Source: Paracoccaceae bacterium | GTDB taxonomy: Bacteria > Pseudomonadota > Alphaproteobacteria > Rhodobacterales > Rhodobacteraceae | Assembly: GCA_007131465.1 (NCBI GenBank) | Contig: SLQN01000568.1 | Coordinates: forward strand, 1 to 7,671 | DNA: 7,671 nt | Reading direction: 5' to 3' | Part shown: positions 1 to 5,723 of the stretch, in pieces | Layout: the number at the start of each line of letters is the position of its first letter | Position numbering within the stretch: position 1 is the stretch's first letter | The notes under the pieces: generated by a model | What the model was told of the DNA's origin: nothing | The model's database searches: none | Seen by the model: the letters and a program-made list of their open reading frames with translations, nothing else | Translations under genes and position numbers: made by a program

Positions 1-805
1 AAACCTGGCCATCGACCGTCAGAAGGCGACGGGCTACCGCGCGATCTTCTGGCTGGATGCCGAACGCGCCCATGATGCCGAACTGATCCGGCTGGTGACC
101 CCGATTCTGGAGGCCCGTGGCGTTGCCGACAAGTTCGAGATCCTGTCCCCGCGTAATGCCACCCGCGCCAGCCTCGAGACGATCACCAAGGGCGAGAATA
201 CCATCGCCATCACCGGCAATGTGCTGCGCGACTATCTGACCGACCTGTTCCCGATCCTGGAACTCGCGACCAGCGCCAAGATGCTGTCCATCGTCAAGCT
301 GATGAATGGCGGCGGGCTGTTCGAGACGGGCGCAGGCGGGTCCGCCCCCAAGCATGTGCAGGATCTGGTCAGCACCGGCCATCTGCGGTGGGATTCACTG
401 GGCGAATTCTGCGCGTTGGGCGAAAGCCTGAAATTCCTGGGCGAAAGCCGCAACAATCCCAAGGCCGTCATCCTTGGCAAGGCGGCAGAAGCGGCGACAC
501 AGGGGGTGCTGGACCATGACCGCTCGCCCGGTCGCAAGGCCGGTCAGCCGGACAATCGCCACAGCCATTACTGGTTCGCACGGTACTGGGCCGAAGCGCT
601 GGCCGCTCAGACCGAGGATGCAGAGCTTGCGGCGGCCTTTGCGCCGCTTGCGCAGGCTTTGGCCGAGGGCGAGGACGCCATCGTGGCGGAATTGCTGGAG
701 GCGCAGAAGCAGCCTGTCGATCTGGGCGGTTATTACAATGCTGACCCGGCCAAGCGTGCGGCCGTGCTGCGCCCGTCGGCGACGTTGAACGCGATCATCG
801 GCTGA
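1..805 (+). CDS. icd: Monomeric NADP-dependent isocitrate dehydrogenase, C-terminal part (5' end outside window)
   Basis: This is the monomeric (IDH-II) type of isocitrate dehydrogenase, which oxidatively decarboxylates isocitrate to 2-oxoglutarate with NADP+ in the cytosolic TCA cycle. The frame is open from base 2, giving 267 visible residues and a TGA stop at 803-805. The family is about 740 residues long, so roughly the last third is present. Diagnostic blocks seen in order are YRAIFWLD near the visible start, GLFETGAGGSAPKHVQ, LRWDSLGEF, DHDRSPGRK, DNRHSHYWFARYWAEALAAQ and the C-terminal RPSATLNAIIG. These match the monomeric family and not the unrelated homodimeric IDH. The reading frame is uninterrupted. 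The gene ends about 20 nt before a strong intrinsic terminator and converges on the bactofilin gene. Family assignment is near certain; the start and any promoter lie outside the window. Confidence 0.96.
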   Translation, partial: NLAIDRQKATGYRAIFWLDAERAHDAELIRLVTPILEARGVADKFEILSPRNATRASLETITKGENTIAITGNVLRDYLTDLFPILELATSAKMLSIVKLMNGGGLFETGAGGSAPKHVQDLVSTGHLRWDSLGEFCALGESLKFLGESRNNPKAVILGKAAEAATQGVLDHDRSPGRKAGQPDNRHSHYWFARYWAEALAAQTEDAELAAAFAPLAQALAEGEDAIVAELLEAQKQPVDLGGYYNADPAKRAAVLRPSATLNAIIG

Positions 806-826
806 TCTGCGACCATGCAACGCATG

Positions 827-859
827 ACGCCCCGGCCTTGAGCCGGGGCGTTTTGTTGT
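827..859 (+). terminator. Intrinsic terminator of icd
   Basis: A perfect 10-bp GC-rich stem (827-836 with 842-851) encloses the 5-nt loop CTTGA and runs into TTTTGTTGT on the plus strand. It sits 21 nt after the icd stop codon. The uridine tract lies on the plus-strand side, so it terminates icd. No computed folding energy is available, but the geometry is textbook. Confidence 0.9.
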
Positions 860-893
860 CCAGCCCTTCTGACCGCGGACCTGCCTGACGCAA

Positions 894-919
894 AGAGCCG
901 CGCAATCCTGCGCGGCTCT
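894..919 (-). terminator. Probable terminator hairpin of the M23-bactofilin operon
   Basis: A perfect 11-bp inverted repeat (894-904 with 909-919) has a 4-nt loop. It lies about 40 nt beyond the bactofilin stop codon in the minus direction. Read on the minus strand, the stem ends in CTCTTTG, so the uridine tract is short (three Ts). It is therefore a weaker intrinsic terminator than its plus-strand neighbour, or an mRNA 3'-end-stabilising hairpin. The direction is inferred from gene placement. Confidence 0.6.
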
Positions 920-958
920 GGCAATTCGGGGGCGCGCAATGCGCCGGTCACGGCGCGA

Positions 959-1591
959 TCAGTTCTGGGCTGACTTCTTCGCCTCTGCTGCTTTCTTGAT
1001 CGCATCAGATGCTTCGGGACGCGACTGATAGCCGGAGTTCGGAGCGTTTGCCGGCTTCGATGCCGAGTCTGCCGCAGTGCCGGTTGGGGCGCCTGTTGCC
1101 GTCGCAGATGTTCCCGCCGATGTGCGGCTCGTCTGTAGCGGATCGTCCTGACGCTGCACCGAACCTTCAAAATGCGCGCCCGATTCGATGGCGATTGTCT
1201 TGTGAATGATGTCGCCTTCCACCTGAGCAGACGATGTGAGGCGCACTTTCAGCCCGCGCACACGCCCGATCACGCGACCGTTGATGACGATGTCATCTGC
1301 CACGATCTCGCCCCGGATGGTGGCACCTTCGCCAACCGTGAGCAAATGCGCGCGAATGTCGCCATCCACCACGCCCTCGATCACGATATCGCCGGAAGTC
1401 TTGAGGTTGCCGGTCACGTTCAGATCTGACGCCAGCACCGAGGCGGCAGGTTTGGCCTTGGTCACATGGCTGCCCGCAGCGTCGGAACTGCTTTGACGCA
1501 GAAAAGATGGTGTGGCCTCTGCCGTCTTGGTTGGCGGCTGCTCGGCCTCTGCCTTGGGCCCCGGTTCATTGATACGACTCTTAGAAAACAT
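959..1591 (-). CDS. Bactofilin (polymer-forming cytoskeletal protein)
   Basis: This 210-residue protein has a central bactofilin domain (former DUF583) at about residues 51-147. It is recognisable by repeated short beta-strand turns with G/D/E-rich steps: SGDIVIEGVVDGDI, GATIRGEIVADDIVING, VEGDIIHKTIAIESGAHFEG. Bactofilins form a triangular right-handed beta-helix that polymerises without nucleotide into membrane-associated filaments. Flanking tails are low-complexity: an acidic/Pro-rich N-terminus (1-50) and an Ala/Thr/Ser-rich C-terminus (150-210) ending in Lys/Ala. These disordered tails are usual for the family. The ATG at 1591-1589 lies inside the last codons of the M23 gene (11-nt overlap), with GGA about 5 nt upstream, so translation is probably coupled. 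The likely job is to localise the upstream M23 hydrolase for cell-shape control. The symbol bacA is used for homologues, but paralogues exist, so it is left blank. Confidence 0.95.
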   Translation of the reverse strand: MFSKSRINEPGPKAEAEQPPTKTAEATPSFLRQSSSDAAGSHVTKAKPAASVLASDLNVTGNLKTSGDIVIEGVVDGDIRAHLLTVGEGATIRGEIVADDIVINGRVIGRVRGLKVRLTSSAQVEGDIIHKTIAIESGAHFEGSVQRQDDPLQTSRTSAGTSATATGAPTGTAADSASKPANAPNSGYQSRPEASDAIKKAAEAKKSAQN

Positions 1592-2924
1592 TCTGTCCAG
1601 CCCTTATGTAGGTAATAGGATTCACGGGTCGGCCATTGATGCGGACTTCGTAGTGCAGATGAACGCCGGTCGACGCGCCTGTTGTGCCCATACCACCGAT
1701 CCGCTGCCCGCGCGAGACCCTTTGTCCCGCGCGCACGTCTATAGAAGTCAAATGCGCGTAATAAGTTTCGATCCCGAATTCGTGCTGGATGATGACAAGG
1801 TTGCCATATCCGCCCTGACGCCCGGCCTGCTTGACCACGCCATCGGCCGTGGCGGAAATGGGGGTGCCGCGCGGCCCGGCCCAGTCCAGCCCGTTATGCA
1901 TGGTGTTACGCCCGGTTAGCGGGTGGCGGCGCATGCCGAATCCCGAGGTCTGGCGCACCGCGCCCGCACTGACAGGCCGCGCCACGGGCAGGCGGTCGAC
2001 ACCCTTGCGATAGGCATCCACATCCGCCATCCGGTTGAGGATGTCATTGGCGCGCGCGATGTCCTGACTTGGCCCCATCACCCCGGATGTCGAAATCGCG
2101 ATCGGGCGCAGCGACGCCGATTGCGAGGATGCCCCTTGCCGCACCAGCCGCCTGATCTGGTCAGTTGACACGCCCGCGCTGCGGAAAACCCGCTCCAGCG
2201 GGGCGATGACCGTGTCGAGCGCTTCTTCAAGCTGGGTGAAGATCATGTGGTTGCGATCTTTCAGAAGCTCGTTCTCGATTGCCAGATGACGGGCCTGATT
2301 GGTCGCCTGTTCGGCGCTGACCCCAAGATCATGGGTGTGTCTTGACGCGCGGTCCATCGCAGCCAGCAGGTAATCCAGCATTTCCTCGTTATCGCGGTTA
2401 CGGTCAGAGACAGTGCGGGCCGACCCGGTTTCGGCTTCCAGCGTGCTCGTCGCATCGGCCAGCCGCGCGCGGGCCTCGTCGCGTTCGCGTGTGATGCGCC
2501 GGACGGTGTTGTGAATGGCGTCGATGCCGGTTTCCAGCTCCAGCCTGCGTTCTTCCGAGGCCAGAAGCTGCATCTGCATTTCCGAGATGCGCGCCATCGC
2601 TTCGGAGAAGCGTGCCTGCGCGGCCTCTGCCTCGGTCGCGCGGGCATCTCGCTCGCCGGCAAGCTGGTTCAGGCGTTGTTCGTAATTGGCCTGTTCGCGC
2701 AACGCCTGGTCGCGCAGGCTTCCAGAGCCGATCACATCCATCAACAGCACCGAGGTTGCGATCACCCCCCAGGCGAAGAACAGCGTCACCGCGCCGATGC
2801 CCATGGCCTGACTGGTCGGGCGCAGGCGCACGAAGCGCGTGGTGTTGTCTGATCTGAGAAACAGCCGCTGTTCCGGCAGCACGCGCTCAAGGCGCTGGTT
2901 CACGCGAACAAGAAGTCGTTTCAA
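1581..2924 (-). CDS. Membrane-anchored M23 family peptidoglycan endopeptidase with coiled coil
   Basis: A LytM/M23 zinc metallopeptidase of 447 residues from the preferred TTG start. Order: cytoplasmic basic tail (1-40, containing LPEQRLFLRSDNTTRFVRLR), one transmembrane helix (about 41-64), a long periplasmic coiled coil rich in Arg/Glu/Ala (about 70-235), a linker, and the M23 domain (about 320-440). Zinc and catalytic residues are intact: H343 and D347 in MHNGLDW, H391 in YYAHL, H422 and H424 in VHLHYE. It should therefore be an active endopeptidase cutting peptide cross-links in the periplasm. The frame stays open far upstream over the neighbouring gene, but family-like sequence begins only at about 2924. 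The TTG there has AGGA 8 nt upstream, and no ATG or GTG fits better. It overlaps the bactofilin start. M23 peptidases paired with bactofilins, contacting them through a short cytoplasmic tail, are known in other alphaproteobacteria (LmdC-type). The same arrangement is inferred here. Confidence 0.92.
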   Translation of the reverse strand: MKRLLVRVNQRLERVLPEQRLFLRSDNTTRFVRLRPTSQAMGIGAVTLFFAWGVIATSVLLMDVIGSGSLRDQALREQANYEQRLNQLAGERDARATEAEAAQARFSEAMARISEMQMQLLASEERRLELETGIDAIHNTVRRITRERDEARARLADATSTLEAETGSARTVSDRNRDNEEMLDYLLAAMDRASRHTHDLGVSAEQATNQARHLAIENELLKDRNHMIFTQLEEALDTVIAPLERVFRSAGVSTDQIRRLVRQGASSQSASLRPIAISTSGVMGPSQDIARANDILNRMADVDAYRKGVDRLPVARPVSAGAVRQTSGFGMRRHPLTGRNTMHNGLDWAGPRGTPISATADGVVKQAGRQGGYGNLVIIQHEFGIETYYAHLTSIDVRAGQRVSRGQRIGGMGTTGASTGVHLHYEVRINGRPVNPITYIRAGQNVF

Positions 2925-2932
2925 GGCAAGTA

Positions 2933-2936
2933 TCCT
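2933..2936 (-). promoter_or_regulatory. Shine-Dalgarno supporting the TTG start of the M23 gene
   Basis: Minus-strand AGGA lies 8 nt before the TTG at 2924-2922. It is the only purine-rich core near the point where family-like protein sequence begins, and it decides the start call. It is a modest site, so the exact start remains uncertain by a few codons. Confidence 0.5.
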
Positions 2937-3002
2937 GCTTGTCAGTTTCGTCTTGCACAATCTGCGTACAGACCGTTCGGGATTGCCACGCAGCACAATG
3001 AG

Positions 3003-3025
3003 AAAAAAACATGCGCATAATGCGC
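3003..3025 (-). terminator. Candidate intrinsic terminator after the bcp-DUF455 pair
   Basis: On the minus strand, GCGCATTATGCGC (3025-3013) can fold into a 5-bp stem with a 3-nt loop. ATG follows, then seven consecutive Ts (3009-3003). The T-run is the longest on this strand in the intergenic region. The stem is short and lies about 180 nt past the DUF455 stop codon, so it could be a weak terminator, an attenuator for the M23 transcript, or chance. Confidence 0.4.
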
Positions 3026-3202
3026 CTCTGCCATCGCTGATACGGGCAGCGGCGCTTGTGGGCAACAGGTTTAGAAGTGGTTGGCCCGCCACAGTCGGAA
3101 AACAAAAGAAAATCAGCAGATTCTTGCCGATTCTCGACCTGAATTGCCTGCGCTTACTGTGTTGGATGCCCGCAATGGTTGAATCCCGACTTGGGGTCCG
3201 GG

Positions 3203-4015
3203 TCAGACCGGCTCGGTCAGAGGCCAGTAGAAATCGGGGGGCAACCCGGCCTGCGCGCGTTTTTCCGCATTGAAGGGCGGTTTCAGTGGACTGTGGAAAT
3301 AGCGCCGCACAAGGTCCAGAAACACCGGTTGCGGGTCCAGCCCCGCGCGCCCGCACAGGAAGTTGAACCATTTTGACCCATAGGCGACATGGCCCACTTC
3401 CTCGGCATAGATCACCTCGAGGGCCTCGACGGCCTGCGCCTCGCCTGCGCGCCGGAAGATTTCTATCATGCCGGGGGTCACGTCCAGCCCGCGCGCTTCC
3501 AGCACCATCGGCACGACCGCCAGCCGCCCCAGAATGTCGCCCGCCGTATCTTCCGCCGCGCGCCACATGCCTGCATGTGCAGGCAGCGCGCCATAGTGAC
3601 TGCCATGCCCGCGCAGGCAATCGCAGATCAGATTGAAATGCCTGGATTCCTCATCCGCCGCCTTCACCCAGTCATCGAAAAACCCCTGCGGCATATCCGT
3701 GTCTGGAAAGCGCGCGATCAGGTCCCAGTGCAGATCGACGGCATTGAGTTCGATATGCGCAATTGCGTGCAGAATCGCGATGCGCCCCTCCGGGCTTCCG
3801 GGGCGGCGACGCGGCACGTCGCGCGGGTCCAGCAATTCGGGCTTTGCGGGCCGCGCCGGGCGGTCGGGCGGGGTGGCGCGGCCGATGGCAAGCCGCCCGC
3901 CCGCCTTGCGCGCCGCAAACCATGCGGCCGCGTGCTGGCGCGAACGCGCCGTCTTGGCGTGTCCGTCCGCTGTGCTCAACACATCAACGGCCATTTCGCG
4001 CAGTGACAGGGTCAC
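3203..4015 (-). CDS. DUF455 family ferritin-like protein
   Basis: A 270-residue member of the DUF455 family (Pfam PF04305), predicted to adopt a ferritin-like four-helix fold binding a di-metal centre. The ligand pattern is visible: E89 in HAIAHIEL, E123 and H126 in DEESRH, E173 in VLEARGLDV, E206 and H209 in YAEEVGH. This is the E, ExxH, E, ExxH signature of ferritin-like diiron proteins. The substrate is unknown; MiaE-type tRNA hydroxylases share the fold but are only distant relatives. The N-terminal 70 residues are Ala/Arg/Pro-rich and variable. The start chosen is GTG at 4015-4013, overlapping the TGA of the upstream peroxiredoxin gene as GTGA, with GGAGG 10 nt upstream inside that gene. 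ATG at codon 8 is the alternative. Tight coupling to a peroxidase suggests a role tied to oxidants or metal, but this is inference from context. Confidence 0.92.
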   Translation of the reverse strand: MTLSLREMAVDVLSTADGHAKTARSRQHAAAWFAARKAGGRLAIGRATPPDRPARPAKPELLDPRDVPRRRPGSPEGRIAILHAIAHIELNAVDLHWDLIARFPDTDMPQGFFDDWVKAADEESRHFNLICDCLRGHGSHYGALPAHAGMWRAAEDTAGDILGRLAVVPMVLEARGLDVTPGMIEIFRRAGEAQAVEALEVIYAEEVGHVAYGSKWFNFLCGRAGLDPQPVFLDLVRRYFHSPLKPPFNAEKRAQAGLPPDFYWPLTEPV

Positions 4016-4470
4016 GCGCGCACGGCCTCCAGCACCTCGGCGGCATGGCCTGCGGCTTTCACCTTGCGCCAGACCTGCGCGATGCGGCCATCGGCATCCA
4101 CAAGGAATGTCGCGCGTTCAATGCCCATCGAAGTCTTGCCATACATGCTTTTCTCGACCCAGACGCCATAGCGTTCGCAGACATCGCCTTCGGCATCGGA
4201 CGCCAGAATCACGCCCAGATCGTGCTTTGCGATGAACTTGTCATGCTTGGCGACCGTATCCTTTGAAATCCCGATCACCTTCGCGCCTGCCGCCTCAAAC
4301 TCCGCAATCGCGGCGGTGAATTCCAGCGCTTCGGTGGTGCAGCCCGGCGTGTCGTCGCGCGGGTAGAAATACAGCACCACCTTCGCGGGCTTCAGCCCCG
4401 ACAGCGTTACTGTGCCGCCGCCATCACGGGGCAGTGTGAAATCGGGGGCCATTTCGCCAGTTTCTGCCAT
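4012..4470 (-). CDS. bcp: Thiol peroxidase of the Bcp/PrxQ peroxiredoxin subfamily
   Basis: A 152-residue cytosolic peroxiredoxin, the usual length for Bcp. It reduces hydrogen peroxide and organic hydroperoxides with electrons from thioredoxin or a similar thiol donor. The thioredoxin fold is full length. The active-site block YFYPRDDTPGCTTEA places the peroxidatic cysteine at C44, with T41 and P42 completing the PxxxT/SxxC signature. The conserved Arg is R119 in GIERATFLVD. The resolving cysteine five residues later, found in E. coli Bcp, is replaced by leucine (L49). The only other cysteine is C98 in DVCERYGVW, a position not usually catalytic, so the enzyme probably works as a 1-Cys type. 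The ATG at 4470-4468 has GGAG six nt upstream. It is the first gene of a two-gene unit with the DUF455 gene and diverges from queA. Confidence 0.95.
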   Translation of the reverse strand: MAETGEMAPDFTLPRDGGGTVTLSGLKPAKVVLYFYPRDDTPGCTTEALEFTAAIAEFEAAGAKVIGISKDTVAKHDKFIAKHDLGVILASDAEGDVCERYGVWVEKSMYGKTSMGIERATFLVDADGRIAQVWRKVKAAGHAAEVLEAVRA

Positions 4471-4565
4471 CTTGAACTCCGTGCCTATGAATACCTTGCG
4501 CCTGTTGTAGCGGCTTGACGCGCAAGATAAAGGGCCTGATGCGCAAATGCATCGAGGGAGCGGGG
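4471..4565. promoter_or_regulatory. Divergent intergenic region between bcp and queA
   Basis: This 95-nt gap must carry start signals for both directions unless queA is read from afar. On the plus strand, TTGACG (4515-4520) resembles a -35 element, but no good -10 follows at 16-18 nt. GATAAA (4526-4531) is -10-like but pairs only with a poor TTGTAG (4505-4510) at 15 nt. No minus-strand pair was convincing. Three TTGCGC/GCGCAA hexamers occur: 4496-4501, 4520-4525 and 4541-4546, the first two in inverted orientation. Promoter positions are therefore not resolved. Confidence 0.4.
4554..4560 (+). promoter_or_regulatory. Shine-Dalgarno that fixes the queA start
   Basis: GAGGGAG ends 5 nt before the ATG at 4566. 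This favours 4566 over an in-frame upstream TTG at 4515, which would add 17 residues not seen in the family. Confidence 0.8.
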
Positions 4566-5621
4566 ATGAAACTGTCTGATTTCGATTTCGACCTGCCGGA
4601 AGACCTGATTGCCACCCGGCCCGTGCGCCCGCGCCCGGCGGCGCGGCTGTTGCTGGCGCAGGGCGAGCGGATCACGGACCGCCATGTCGCCGATCTGCCC
4701 GCCATCCTGCGCCCCGGTGATCTGCTGGTGATCAACACGACCAAGGTGATTCCCGCGCGCCTTTCCGGTCTGCGCTCGCGCGACAGCGCGCAAGGGCCAG
4801 TGCGCGCGAAAGTCGAGATTACCCTGACCGAGCCGCAACCCGATGGCTCCTGGCGTGCCTTGGCCAAGCCCCTGCGCAAGCTGGCCGCGGGTGAGGAGAT
4901 CCGATTTACCGACACGCTGCGCGCGGACGTGGTGGCGCGCGGGGCAGAGGATGTCATGCTGCGCTTCAACCTGACAGGCGATGATTTCGACGCGGCGCTG
5001 GATGCCGCAGGCCAGATGCCATTGCCGCCCTACATTGCCGGACGCCGCGCGGCCGACGCGCGGGACCGCGAGGATTATCAGACTGTTTTCGCCCGCATCC
5101 CGGGGGCCGTCGCCGCGCCCACGGCGGCGCTGCATTTCGATGAAGGGCTGATGGAGGCGCTAGGCGCTGCGGGCGTGGGCTTTGCCGAGGTCACGCTGCA
5201 TGTGGGGGCGGGCACGTTTCTGCCAGTGAAGGTGGATGACGTGCGCGACCACAAGATGCACGCGGAATGGGGGCAGGTGACGCCCGCGGCCGCGGCCCGG
5301 ATCATGGCCACGCGTGCGAGCGGGGGCCGGGTCATCCCGGTCGGGACGACTGCCCTGCGCCTGCTTGAAGCTGCAGCGACAGGGCCGGGGCAGATCGGAG
5401 CATGGTCGGGCAAGACCGATATCTTCATCACCCCCGGTTTCCGCTTTCAGATCGCAGACGGGCTGATGACGAATTTCCACCTGCCGAAATCGACACTGAT
5501 GATGCTGGTTTCGGCCCTGATGGGGCGCGACCGGATCATGCGCCTCTATGCCCATGCCATCGCCGAACGCTACCGCTTCTTTTCCTATGGCGATTCTTCG
5601 CTGCTGCTGCCAGAGGACTGA
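4566..5621 (+). CDS. queA: S-adenosylmethionine:tRNA ribosyltransferase-isomerase
   Basis: QueA transfers and isomerises the ribosyl group of SAM onto 7-aminomethyl-7-deazaguanine at the wobble position (34) of GUN-anticodon tRNAs, making epoxyqueuosine in the cytosol. The protein is 351 residues, close to the E. coli length of about 356. Family blocks are present in order: [19 protein letters not shown] at the N-terminus, [111 protein letters not shown] and the C-terminal [15 protein letters not shown]. No frameshift or missing block was found. The start is set by a strong Shine-Dalgarno. The gene diverges from bcp and is followed by a 102-nt gap before the MFS gene, with no clear terminator between them, so read-through into the transporter is possible. 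Confidence 0.98.
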   Translation: MKLSDFDFDLPEDLIATRPVRPRPAARLLLAQGERITDRHVADLPAILRPGDLLVINTTKVIPARLSGLRSRDSAQGPVRAKVEITLTEPQPDGSWRALAKPLRKLAAGEEIRFTDTLRADVVARGAEDVMLRFNLTGDDFDAALDAAGQMPLPPYIAGRRAADARDREDYQTVFARIPGAVAAPTAALHFDEGLMEALGAAGVGFAEVTLHVGAGTFLPVKVDDVRDHKMHAEWGQVTPAAAARIMATRASGGRVIPVGTTALRLLEAAATGPGQIGAWSGKTDIFITPGFRFQIADGLMTNFHLPKSTLMMLVSALMGRDRIMRLYAHAIAERYRFFSYGDSSLLLPED

Positions 5622-5723
5622 TGACCCGCGGGCGCAGTGTCATTTCGCCGTTAATCCGATGATGATACTGTTGCTTCCGGTCCCGTGCCCCAATCCAACC
5701 TGCGCAACCCGAAAGACACCTGT

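Larger units (their letters stand above)
2925..3202. other. Intergenic region between the DUF455 and M23 genes
   Basis: About 278 nt without a supported gene. Parts of it are AT-richer than the surroundings, with A-runs at 3003-3009 and near 3099-3113. It should hold the 3' end signal of the bcp-DUF455 transcript and the promoter of the M23-bactofilin operon. One sigma70-like match was seen on the minus strand: TTGCCC at 3065-3060 and TATCAG at 3042-3037, spaced 17 nt, each 4 of 6 to consensus. It is not convincing, partly because it would lie upstream of the hairpin plus T-run at 3003-3025. No other -35/-10 pair could be defended. Confidence 0.5.

Noticed and set aside
3037..3065. TTGCCC-17 nt-TATCAG as the M23 operon promoter on the minus strand.
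   Set aside because: Each box is only 4 of 6 to consensus and the proposed start would lie upstream of a terminator-like hairpin; kept only as a note.
2887..3105. 72-residue minus-strand ORF spanning the intergenic region and the M23 5' end.
   Set aside because: It overlaps the M23 start in another frame and shows no recognisable pattern or ribosome binding site.
3181..3200. Imperfect CCCGAC/GTCCGGG stem just after the DUF455 stop as a terminator.
   Set aside because: The stem has a bulge and no T-run follows on the minus strand.
2925..3620. Long upstream extension of the M23 reading frame (about 232 extra codons to an ATG at 3620).
   Set aside because: It runs antisense-frame over the end of the DUF455 gene, its composition is not protein-like for the family, and M23 family similarity begins only at about 2924.
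4515..4565. 17-residue N-terminal extension of queA from an upstream TTG.
   Set aside because: A strong Shine-Dalgarno precedes the ATG at 4566, and the family N-terminus starts with [11 protein letters not shown].
5621..5662. 13-codon ORF (ATG overlapping the queA stop) as a leader peptide for the MFS gene.
   Set aside because: No Shine-Dalgarno of its own, no regulatory codon run and no attenuator structure seen; most likely chance.
5685..5723. GTG start adding 13 residues to the MFS transporter.
   Set aside because: The extension is polar and outside the family pattern; ATG at 5724 leads directly into helix 1.
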